Positions 1 to 4,960 of a stretch of DNA of 6,397 bases are shown one piece after another. The DNA lies in assembly GCA_003176075.1 (NCBI GenBank), contig PSRN01000263.1, forward strand, positions 1 through 6,397, written 5' to 3'. The notes beneath the pieces were generated by a model. The model did no database searches. It was not told the DNA's origin and saw only the letters and a list, made by a program, of their open reading frames with translations. This DNA is from Bdellovibrio sp. Its GTDB lineage: Bacteria; Bdellovibrionota; Bdellovibrionia; Bdellovibrionales; Bdellovibrionaceae. Within the stretch, counting starts at the first letter, position 1; every line of letters begins with the position of its first letter. The translations under genes were made by a program, and so were the position numbers.

Positions 1-79
1 TGTTTTGGCGGAAGAGGCGCCAGCATTGAGCAAAAATCGATCTATCAGCGCATTTAAGAGCGTATCTAAGAAGTGGTGA
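1..79 (+). other. Possible 3' end of an upstream gene, frame uncertain
   Basis: Two forward frames are open from the left edge. One ends with TAA at 55-57 and would read CFGGRGASIEQKSIYQRI. The other ends with TGA at 77-79 and would read VLAEEAPALSKNRSISAFKSV followed by SKKW. The third frame closes early, at 27-29. Neither peptide is long enough to recognise, and third-position G+C is near half in both, so it does not decide between them. An upstream plus-strand gene ending here is plausible because flagellar gene clusters often continue upstream of fliL, but non-coding DNA is equally possible. Confidence 0.3.
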
Positions 80-239
80 TGCACTCTAAGATCCGGTCAA
101 AATGCTGACTACCCCGCAAGTCCGCTGAGTCAATTTCCCGAGCCTGAGACGTCCCCAAACACTGAACCCACGGAGCCGCCATTGAACTTACAGCTTTTGG
201 CGCCCGCCGAGAGTTGTGGATTCAAAACCTTGGTCCGCT
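80..239. other. Non-coding region upstream of the flagellar promoter
   Basis: No convincing reading frame with a ribosome binding site is visible on either strand here. No clear terminator for the upstream gene is seen either. The only structure noted is a spaced direct repeat, CTGAGTC at 125-131 and CTGAGAC at 144-150, the second running into the 6-bp palindrome GACGTC (148-153). It lies about 90 to 115 bases upstream of the sigma-54 -24 element, a distance at which enhancer-binding proteins commonly bind. That assignment is only a guess. Confidence 0.4.
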
Positions 240-255
240 TGGCATCGGCATTGCT
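240..255 (+). promoter_or_regulatory. Sigma-54 (RpoN) -24/-12 promoter of the flagellar operon
   Basis: The sequence TGGCATCGGCATTGCT matches the sigma-54 consensus TGGCACG-N4-TTGCW at 10 of 12 defined positions. The GG (241-242) and GC (253-254) doublets are separated by exactly 10 bases, the spacing this sigma factor requires. Transcription would begin near 265-268, leaving a leader of about 65 nt before fliL. Sigma-54 control by a flagellar enhancer-binding protein (FlrC, FleQ or FlbD type) is known for basal-body genes in many polar flagellates, so the location fits. The start site is inferred from the motif and has not been measured. Confidence 0.75.
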
Positions 256-280
256 GGAATCACTGTTCGAGGAAGAGCCC

Positions 281-314
281 AAGTCGGTGCCTTAGGCACC
301 TCCGCAGACTTTTT
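281..314 (+). repeat. Palindromic repeat, copy 1 (operon leader hairpin with T-run)
   Basis: GGTGCC (286-291) and GGCACC (295-300) form a 6-bp stem with a 3-base loop. An outer arm AAGTC (281-285) can pair with GACTT (307-311) across a 6-base bulge TCCGCA, and the structure runs into five Ts (310-314). It lies between the predicted transcription start and the fliL ribosome binding site, so it would be in the leader mRNA. Its core matches copy 3 in fliR at 25 of 29 bases (281-309 against 4060-4088). It matches the reverse complement of copy 2 in fliO at 22 of 24 bases (286-309 against 2553-2576). It could act as a weak terminator or attenuator, or simply be a dispersed repetitive element. Confidence 0.7.
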
Positions 315-318
315 CTCT

Positions 319-326
319 GAGGGGGA
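319..326 (+). promoter_or_regulatory. Ribosome binding site of fliL
   Basis: GAGGGGGA lies 5 bases before the ATG at 332 and supports that start. It follows directly after the T-run of the leader hairpin. CCTC at 299-302, in the 3' arm and bulge of the hairpin, could pair with GAGG at 319-322, but only over about 4 bp. Confidence 0.6.
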
Positions 327-331
327 TTGGG

Positions 332-871
332 ATGGCAGAGGAAGCGGCGAAAGAACCGGTGGCGGCACCGGCACCACCCGCCAGTGGCGGGGGAAAGCAA
401 AATTTTGTCATGACGGCACTGGCCGTCCTCAATATGGTCGTCGTCGCTGCCGTGGGAATCATGATTTGGAAGGGGCGCCAAAAAGATGCCGCCGAGCCCA
501 AGATCGAGCATGTCATCAAAGGGGAACAAGAAGCGCAAGAGCACGAGGCTCATGATGAAAAGATCATCAAGGCCCATGTGATTCCGCTCGAAACATTCAT
601 CGTTAACTTGGCCGGAAGTAAGGGACGCCGGATCTTCAAAGTCGACATGGAACTTGAAGTGAACGAAAAGAAAGTGGTCGACGAGATCGAGCAGCGCAAG
701 GCGCAGATCCGGGACATCATTATCATCATTCTTTCAGGCAGAACGTACGACCAGATTTCCAGCAAGGAGGGAAAGAACGAGTTGCGTGATGAGGTCAAAG
801 ACACGGTGAACGCCTTTTTGACAAAAGGAAAGATCACCAGCGTCTTCTTTACCAACTTTCTTTACAACTAG
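332..871 (+). CDS. fliL: Flagellar basal body-associated protein FliL
   Basis: FliL is a single-pass inner-membrane protein that surrounds or contacts the stator (MotA/MotB) at the basal body and supports torque and stator function. The 179-residue product has a short Ala/Pro/Gly-rich cytoplasmic segment (1-23), one membrane helix (about 25-46), and a charged Glu/His-rich linker (52-78). The FliL domain follows (about 80-179), with PLETFIVNLAG, a conserved QRKAQIRDIIIIILSG helix and the terminal VFFTNFLYN typical of the family. The start is set by the GAGGGGGA site 5 bases upstream; the next in-frame ATG (residue 27) would cut into the membrane helix. It is the first gene after the sigma-54 promoter. 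Its TAG stop forms part of the fliM ribosome binding site. Length and motifs are ordinary for FliL. Confidence 0.95.
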   Translation: MAEEAAKEPVAAPAPPASGGGKQNFVMTALAVLNMVVVAAVGIMIWKGRQKDAAEPKIEHVIKGEQEAQEHEAHDEKIIKAHVIPLETFIVNLAGSKGRRIFKVDMELEVNEKKVVDEIEQRKAQIRDIIIIILSGRTYDQISSKEGKNELRDEVKDTVNAFLTKGKITSVFFTNFLYN

Positions 872-881
872 GTGGTCACCG

Positions 882-1913
882 ATGAATCAAGTCTTATCGC
901 AGAGCGAAGTTGATGCCCTGCTGGCCGCGGTCTCCGAAGGGGAAGTCGGGACGCCGGCGGAGCAAAAGCCCGCGGCGGCCAAGCCTGGATCGGTCTCGAC
1001 CACCACCAATGCGGCAAGAGAAGAAAAGGTCGTCGTCAACTACGACTTGACCAGTCAGGACCGCATCATCCGGGGCCGTCTGCCCCAGCTGGAAGTCATT
1101 TACGAGCGCTTTATGCGGAGCTTTCGCGTGTCGCTGTCGTCCGCCCTCCGCAAAATCGCATCCATCACTTTGGCGAGCACTGACTTTTTGAAGTTCGGCG
1201 AATTCATCAACACGTTACCGATGCCGACCTGCATGAGTGTTCTTCGCTTTCATAACCTTCGCGGCTCGGCCCTCCTGGTGATCGAGAGCAAGCTCGCTTA
1301 CGCCCTTGTCGACAGTTTCTTTGGCGGCGCGGACCGTCCGTACACAAAAATCGAGGGGAAAGACTTCACTCAAATCGAACTCTCCATCGTGCAAAAAGTG
1401 GTGGGCCTGGCGATGGATGACCTCGAAGCCGCCTGGGAGAGCGTCGAAAAGATCGGCTGTACTTTTGTGCGGACGGAAGTGAATCCGCAATTTGTCGGAA
1501 TCGTGCCGCCGACGGATGTGGTGATCGCGTCGACCTTCGACGTGGAACTCGAAAACGCCAACGGCACGATCACCATCGTCATTCCCTACGCGACAATCGA
1601 ACCGATCAAGCAAAAGCTCTCGAGCGGTTTTCAAATCGAATCGGACCAAACCGACAAAAAACTTTGGACATCGATTATCCGCGAGCAGTTGCTGGAAACG
1701 GACATGAACGTGGCGGTTTGGTTGGGAGAATCAGAGATCACCATGGAAGACCTGATGGAATTGAAAGTGGGGGATGTGATCCCTCTCGGTCAGGATTCGA
1801 CGGGCGAGTTTGATATCCTCATCGAAGGGGTGACCAAATTCAAAGGTTACATGGGAATTCACCACGGTTCGGTGGCCATGCAGGTCACGCGATCGGTTGA
1901 GCGGGAAAGGTAA
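882..1913 (+). CDS. fliM: Flagellar motor switch protein FliM
   Basis: FliM is the C-ring protein that binds phosphorylated CheY and reverses the motor. The 343-residue product opens with the CheY-P-binding peptide VLSQSEVDALL (residues 4-14), followed by an Ala/Pro-rich flexible linker (about 20-48). The middle domain (about 50-240) contains the segments FGEFINTLPMPTCMSVLRF and GSALLVIESKLAYALVDSFFGG. The C-terminal SpoA domain (about 270-340) contains LMELKVGDVIPL. An intact N-terminal peptide implies that a working chemotaxis pathway exists elsewhere in the genome. The start is supported by AGGTGG (870-875), 6 bases upstream, which overlaps the fliL stop codon; the intergenic gap is 10 nt. 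Full length, no abnormal residues seen. Confidence 0.97.
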   Translation: MNQVLSQSEVDALLAAVSEGEVGTPAEQKPAAAKPGSVSTTTNAAREEKVVVNYDLTSQDRIIRGRLPQLEVIYERFMRSFRVSLSSALRKIASITLASTDFLKFGEFINTLPMPTCMSVLRFHNLRGSALLVIESKLAYALVDSFFGGADRPYTKIEGKDFTQIELSIVQKVVGLAMDDLEAAWESVEKIGCTFVRTEVNPQFVGIVPPTDVVIASTFDVELENANGTITIVIPYATIEPIKQKLSSGFQIESDQTDKKLWTSIIREQLLETDMNVAVWLGESEITMEDLMELKVGDVIPLGQDSTGEFDILIEGVTKFKGYMGIHHGSVAMQVTRSVERER

Positions 1914-1924
1914 ACGGGGGGAAC

Positions 1925-2311
1925 ATGGCAGACCAATTTGATCAATTGGCGGAGCAGCTCTCCGCGGAGGCCGAAGGGAAAAAGGATGAAGGCCGCGAGG
2001 CGGCGGGCAAGGGGGCCAAAGAAGGCCCCGAGTCCGTCGAAGGCGGCGAACCACGGAATTTGAAGATGATCATGGATATTCCCCTGCGGGTGACGGTGGA
2101 GCTGGGCCGCGCCAAGATGCCGGTGAGCGAACTGCTGAATCTGGGACAAGGTTCCGTGATCGAGCTGAACAAACTGGCCGGTGAACCGATGGAGGTTTTC
2201 GTCAACGACAAATTGATCGCCCGAGGCGAAGCCGTCGTCGTGAATGAAAAGTTCGGCGTCCGTCTCACCGACATCATTTCGACCCGCGAGCGCGTGGAGC
2301 AGCTGAAATGA
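1925..2311 (+). CDS. fliN: Flagellar motor switch protein FliN
   Basis: FliN forms the lower part of the cytoplasmic C-ring with FliM and docks the FliH-ATPase complex. The 128-residue product has a charged, Glu/Gly/Lys-rich tail of about 45 residues that looks disordered. The SpoA domain (about 46-122) follows, with MDIPLRVTVELGRAKMPVSE, LLNLGQGSVIELNKLAGEP, VFVNDKLIARGEAVVVNEKF and GVRLTDIIS, all standard for FliN. The start ATG follows a G-rich stretch (about 1916-1922), 11 nt after the fliM stop. The end overlaps fliO by the tetranucleotide ATGA (2308-2311), which suggests translational coupling. FliN is distinguished from FliM by its small size and lack of a CheY-binding peptide, and from FliY by the missing CheC-like domain. 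Confidence 0.96.
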   Translation: MADQFDQLAEQLSAEAEGKKDEGREAAGKGAKEGPESVEGGEPRNLKMIMDIPLRVTVELGRAKMPVSELLNLGQGSVIELNKLAGEPMEVFVNDKLIARGEAVVVNEKFGVRLTDIISTRERVEQLK

Positions 2312-2979
2312 TTCGAATCACTTATTTTCTCCTTTCTTGTTGCGTCTTTCTGCTTCTCTCGGGAGCCATGTCGTCCGTAAAAGCTGAAACCGCAGAAGGC
2401 ACTGAGGCCACAGAAGCCACAGAGGCCACAAAGGCCACTGAGGCCACGGTTACCACTCAGACGACGGAAGCCACTAGAGCCTCGGCAACCACCGAGCAAG
2501 GAATTCCCGTCTCCATCACCTCCGCAAGTCGTCCGGCCGCGGAACCTTCTTCGACTGCGGAGGTGCCGAAGGCACCTCCATGGGCAGCGGAGAAGCTCGG
2601 AGCCGCTCTCGCGCTGGTGTTGGGCCTCGGCCTGGTCGGGGTCGTGATTTTGCGCAAATACAAATTTCGCAACCGCAAGGCGACTCAGTTTCAGATGAAA
2701 ATCCTCGCCCAGCATTTTCTCGGCCCGAAGAGAAGTCTGGCGGTCGTCAGTGTCGCCGGAGAGTCGATTCTCATTGGCGTGACGGATCACCATATTTCAT
2801 TGATTAAAAGCCTGAGCCTTTTGGATGAGGAGCTCCCGGCGGTGGCGCCGGCGAAATTTGAATCGATCCTCCAGGGAAAGACGGAAGACCCATTCGAGGA
2901 AGGACTTGAACAATTTTCCCTGGGATCCATTCACGACGTCGTCCATCGCCGGGCGAAAGGCTTGAGGTCCATCGAATGA
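2308..2979 (+). CDS. fliO: Flagellar biosynthetic protein FliO
   Basis: FliO is an inner-membrane helper that promotes assembly of the FliP ring in the export gate. The 223-residue product starts with a likely cleavable signal peptide (1-26, LLSCCVFLLLSG core, cut near VKA|E). It continues as a Thr/Glu/Ala-rich periplasmic segment (27-90) with a 9-bp tandem repeat, then a membrane helix (about 97-115). The cytoplasmic FliO domain (about 128-172) contains QMKILAQHFLGPKRSLAVVS and GESILIGVTDHHISLIKSL. The tail to residue 223 is weakly conserved. FliO is poorly conserved overall, so the call rests on the GPKRSLAVVSVAGE-type motif and the position between fliN and fliP. A palindromic repeat copy encodes about residues 83-90, just before the helix. 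It overlaps fliN and fliP by ATGA at both ends. Confidence 0.9.
   Translation: MIRITYFLLSCCVFLLLSGAMSSVKAETAEGTEATEATEATKATEATVTTQTTEATRASATTEQGIPVSITSASRPAAEPSSTAEVPKAPPWAAEKLGAALALVLGLGLVGVVILRKYKFRNRKATQFQMKILAQHFLGPKRSLAVVSVAGESILIGVTDHHISLIKSLSLLDEELPAVAPAKFESILQGKTEDPFEEGLEQFSLGSIHDVVHRRAKGLRSIE
2401..2448 (+). repeat. 9-bp tandem repeat inside fliO (Thr-Glu-Ala codons)
   Basis: Five consecutive 9-bp units of the form AC(T/A)-GA(G/A)-GCC run from 2401 to 2445, followed by a partial unit. One unit has AAG in place of GAG. They encode TEATEATEATKATEAT (residues 32-47) in the predicted periplasmic part of FliO. A further diverged GAA-GCC-ACT lies near 2467-2475. Because the unit is a multiple of three, gain or loss of units would keep the reading frame. 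Confidence 0.85.
2553..2576 (-). repeat. Palindromic repeat, copy 2 (inverted, inside fliO)
   Basis: Read on the minus strand, this matches the leader copy (286-309) at 22 of 24 bases, including the whole GGTGCC-N3-GGCACC hairpin and the TCCGCAG flank. The outer AAGTC arm of the leader copy is not kept here, since TCCATG follows at 2577-2582. On the plus strand it is read in the fliO frame as TAEVPKAP (residues 83-90), in the linker just before the membrane helix. Confidence 0.75.
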
Positions 2980-3779
2980 AAAGATCGAATGTGGGTCTTA
3001 GATGTGCTCTTGCGCTCTTGAGTTTTCTCCTCGCGCTGGCGGCCGTGCCGGCGGTGGCGCAAGTCAGCGTGGGCGGCGCAGCCGCCACGGGGATCACTCT
3101 CCCCAGCGTGAACCTCGGCTTCAAGACGACGGAAAATCCGAACGAGGTCGTGAACGCCATCAAGATCGTCCTTGTTTTGACGGTCTTAACGCTGGCCCCG
3201 GCCATTCTGATCATGATGACCAGTTTTACCCGCATCGTGATCGTTCTTTCCTTTCTTCGCCAGGCGCTGGGGGTGCAACAGATGCCACCCAATCAGGTGC
3301 TGGTCGGATTATCCATTTTTCTGACGTTTTTCATCATGGGGCCGGCCTTTAAGGAGATCAACGATAAGGGAATCCAACCTTACCTTGCCAATCGGTCCTC
3401 CCAGGAGCAGGCCCTGGAGGCGAGTCTCACGCCGCTGCGAAAATTCATGCTGGCGCAAACCCGTCCCGCCGATTTGAGCCTGTTTGTCCGGCTGGCAAAA
3501 ATCAATGAACCCAAAACCCTGGCGGACGTGCCCACCATGGTTTTGATTCCATCCTTCATCATTTCCGAATTAAAAACGGCTTTTCAAATTGGCTTTATCA
3601 TTTTTCTTCCGTTCCTGGTGATTGATATGCTCGCCGCCAGTGTGCTGATGGCCATGGGGATGATGATGCTCCCGCCGGTGGTGATCTCGTTGCCTTTAAA
3701 GATCATGCTTTTTGTCCTCGTGGACGGATGGACGTTGATTGTGGGCTCGATGGTCAACAGCTTTGGAGGTGGAGGATGA
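2976..3779 (+). CDS. fliP: Flagellar biosynthetic protein FliP
   Basis: FliP forms the pentameric core of the flagellar type III export gate in the inner membrane. The 267-residue product has a cleavable signal peptide (1-28, ending AVPAVA|Q), a short periplasmic segment, and membrane segments at about 61-81, 105-124, 203-230 and 236-257. Family hallmarks are visible: TSFTRIVIVLSFLRQALG with QQMPPNQVLVGL (about 82-112), MGPAFKEIND (121-130), and the C-terminal IPSFIISELKTAFQIGF, LPFLVIDMLAASVLMAMGM and MLPPVVISLPLKIMLFVL run. The start overlaps the fliO stop by ATGA. The protein ends in FGGGG, whose codons are the same bases that form the fliQ ribosome binding site. Length and layout are normal. 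Confidence 0.98.
   Translation: MKRSNVGLRCALALLSFLLALAAVPAVAQVSVGGAAATGITLPSVNLGFKTTENPNEVVNAIKIVLVLTVLTLAPAILIMMTSFTRIVIVLSFLRQALGVQQMPPNQVLVGLSIFLTFFIMGPAFKEINDKGIQPYLANRSSQEQALEASLTPLRKFMLAQTRPADLSLFVRLAKINEPKTLADVPTMVLIPSFIISELKTAFQIGFIIFLPFLVIDMLAASVLMAMGMMMLPPVVISLPLKIMLFVLVDGWTLIVGSMVNSFGGGG
3765..3775 (+). promoter_or_regulatory. Double Shine-Dalgarno of fliQ, overlapping the fliP 3' end
   Basis: GGAGGT (3765-3770) and GGAGG (3771-3775) lie just before two tandem ATG codons at 3776 and 3779. The first site is 5 or 8 bases from the two ATGs and is well placed for either. The second is 0 or 3 bases away and is probably too close. The same bases encode the terminal Gly-Gly-Gly-Gly of FliP. 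Confidence 0.7.
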
Positions 3780-4051
3780 TGACCGAGGACTTTGTCATTC
3801 AGCTCGGGCAGGACACCATGAAGACGACGGTCATGCTGGCGGCGCCGATCCTGGTCACCACTTTGGTGGTCGGCCTGCTGGTTTCCATCTTTCAGGCGTT
3901 GACTCAGATCAACGAAGCGACTTTGACCTTTATTCCCAAAATGATCGTTGTTGTCGTGGTGATCGCTTTGGCCGGACCCTGGATGCTGGATTTGATGAAG
4001 GGGTTTACGGTGAAACTTTTTGAAAGCGTTCCGGCGCTGGTGAGGGATTGA
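3776..4051 (+). CDS. fliQ: Flagellar biosynthetic protein FliQ
   Basis: FliQ is a small two-helix inner-membrane component that packs around FliP and FliR in the export gate. The product is 91 residues from the ATG at 3776, or 90 from the adjacent ATG at 3779; the family norm is about 90. Helices lie at about 15-39 and 56-76. The hallmark loop reads VGLLVSIFQALTQINEATLT followed by FIPK. A longer reading from the ATG at 3728 would add 16 residues that overlap fliP and have no counterpart in the family, so it was not used. The chosen start overlaps the fliP stop as ATGA, like fliO and fliP. The stop is 1 nt before the fliR ATG. Confidence 0.96.
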   Translation: MMTEDFVIQLGQDTMKTTVMLAAPILVTTLVVGLLVSIFQALTQINEATLTFIPKMIVVVVVIALAGPWMLDLMKGFTVKLFESVPALVRD

Positions 4052-4052
4052 A

Positions 4053-4895
4053 ATGCACCAAGTCGGTGCCTCCGGCATCTCCCCAGACCTTCTATCCGGT
4101 TTCCCCGAAGGGCAGGTGGTCGCGTTCGCGCTTGTTCTATTGCGCATTGGCGCGTTCACCGTCGCCATGCCGATCACCGGCACCTCCAGCGTGCCCGCCC
4201 CCGTGAAGGTGCTGTGGTCCCTGGTTTTGAGTGTTGTCATTTTCCCGGTGGCCAGCGTGGGCGGCGGAGCAGCCACGGGTGTCCAAAGCGCCGTCGCACC
4301 CCTGGCCATTTCGGAAATGGTCATCTTGTGGGCCCTGCGGGAGGTGGTGCTGGGACTTTTTCTCGGTTTCGTGGTGCGGTTTTTCTTTTTCGCTGTCTCG
4401 GTGGCCGGCGAACTGTTGGGTGTCACCTCGGGTCTCGGCGCTTCGCAATTGTTCAATCCGAGTCTGGGCACCAACTCGAATATTTTGGAGCAATTCGAAG
4501 TTCTATTGGCGACACTTTTGTTTCTCGCGTTGAATGGACATCACTTCTTTATCGAAGGCATCGCACGAAGCTTCTCTCTTCATCCCGTGGGTCGAACCAA
4601 CATCAATGTCCTGTCTTTCGGTGACCTGGGGCCCTGGGTTCAACAAATTATCGTCTCTGGAATTCAAATCGCGGCGCCGGTGATGATTTCGATTTTTCTC
4701 GCGCATCTGGCGATGGGCATTGTGGGCCGGGTTGTACCGCAGGTCAACGTGCTGGTGACAAGTCTTCAAATGACGATTTTAGCGAGTTTTTTGGTCTTGT
4801 TCATTTCTCTCCCCAGCAACACTGAAACCATGGGCGAGATGATGGATCAAATGGCGGGTCAATTCACCCAAGCCATGAAGGCCATTGGACGGTGA
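4053..4895 (+). CDS. fliR: Flagellar biosynthetic protein FliR
   Basis: FliR is a polytopic inner-membrane protein that completes the FliP-FliQ-FliR export channel. The 280-residue product has about six hydrophobic segments. Landmarks are VAFALVLLRIGAF (23-35), SVPAPVKVLWSLVLS (46-60), LREVVLGLFLGFVVRFFFFA (95-114), GELLGVTSGLGASQLFNPS (119-137), LFLALNGHHFFIEG (156-169) and GRVVPQVNVL (225-234), all typical of FliR. The ATG is supported by GAGGG (4042-4046), 6 bases upstream, and lies 1 nt after fliQ. Residues 3-12 (QVGASGISPD) are encoded by a palindromic repeat copy. The conserved LLR of the first helix falls roughly nine residues later than I recall for enterobacterial FliR, so the repeat may have lengthened the N-terminus. 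A GTG at 4116 is a weaker alternative start that would exclude it. Confidence 0.96.
   Translation: MHQVGASGISPDLLSGFPEGQVVAFALVLLRIGAFTVAMPITGTSSVPAPVKVLWSLVLSVVIFPVASVGGGAATGVQSAVAPLAISEMVILWALREVVLGLFLGFVVRFFFFAVSVAGELLGVTSGLGASQLFNPSLGTNSNILEQFEVLLATLLFLALNGHHFFIEGIARSFSLHPVGRTNINVLSFGDLGPWVQQIIVSGIQIAAPVMISIFLAHLAMGIVGRVVPQVNVLVTSLQMTILASFLVLFISLPSNTETMGEMMDQMAGQFTQAMKAIGR
4060..4088 (+). repeat. Palindromic repeat, copy 3 (in the fliR start region)
   Basis: Matches the leader copy (281-309) at 25 of 29 bases without gaps. The inner stem is GGTGCC (4065-4070) against GGCATC (4074-4079), which pairs with one G-U wobble in RNA. GTC (4062-4064) can pair with GAC (4086-4088). It begins within codon 3 of fliR and is read as QVGASGISPD. 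Confidence 0.7.
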
Positions 4896-4900
4896 CCACT

Positions 4901-4956
4901 GAGTGAACGAGTGAGTAAGCGAGTGAGTGAGCGAGTGAGTGAGTGAGTGAGTGAGG
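4901..4956 (+). repeat. GAGT tetranucleotide tract between fliR and flhB
   Basis: Fourteen consecutive 4-bp units, ten of them exactly GAGT; the variants are GAAC, AAGC, GAGC and a final GAGG. The longest perfect run is five units (4933-4952). A 12-bp superstructure (GAGTGAGTAAGC, then GAGTGAGTGAGC) is visible in the left half. The tract begins 5 bases after the fliR stop and ends 4 bases before the flhB ATG, so it fills almost the whole gap. Its last unit is part of the flhB ribosome binding site. TGA occurs in all three forward frames, so no translation can cross it. The reverse strand is stop-free in repeat sequence, which creates false reading frames rich in Leu-Thr-His-Ser. Confidence 0.95.
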
Positions 4957-4958
4957 GG
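4953..4958 (+). promoter_or_regulatory. Ribosome binding site of flhB at the edge of the GAGT tract
   Basis: GAGGGG precedes the flhB ATG at 4961 by 2 bases; its GAGG core is 4 bases away. It is the last repeat unit with one base changed (GAGG for GAGT). Upstream GAG triplets recur every 4 bases and offer many weak pairing registers for the ribosome. Confidence 0.55.
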
Positions 4959-4960
4959 CG

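Noticed and set aside
214..555. 113-residue plus-strand open frame starting before fliL
   Set aside because: Runs out of frame through fliL, is Arg/Gly-rich, and has no family resemblance. Its start also lies upstream of the predicted transcription start.
1942..2793. 283-residue open frame on the minus strand across fliN and fliO
   Set aside because: It lies wholly antisense to two recognised genes, is rich in Gly/Cys/Arg runs created by the fliO repeat, and has no recognisable domain.
2580..2807. Plus-strand open frame in fliO preceded by GGAGGTG
   Set aside because: The Shine-Dalgarno-like string is part of the palindromic repeat and 14 bases from the ATG; the product is an Arg/Gly-rich frame-shift shadow of the conserved FliO domain.
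2836..3061. Shared 13-mer CCGGCGGTGGCGC in fliO and fliP
   Set aside because: Both encode Pro-Ala-Val-Ala with common G+C-rich codons, and the flanks do not match.
4179..4187. Possible fourth copy of the palindromic element (GGCACCTCC) in fliR
   Set aside because: Only the 3' half matches, there is no GGTGCC partner, and the bases encode the conserved region next to VPAPVK, so chance is sufficient.
3584..4474. 296-residue open frame on the minus strand across fliP, fliQ and fliR
   Set aside because: Antisense shadow of three conserved export-gate genes; low-complexity Thr/Arg/His composition and no recognisable motif.
4901..4956. Possible CRISPR-like or iteron array
   Set aside because: Units are 4 bp with no spacers, and there is no replication gene nearby; it is a simple microsatellite.
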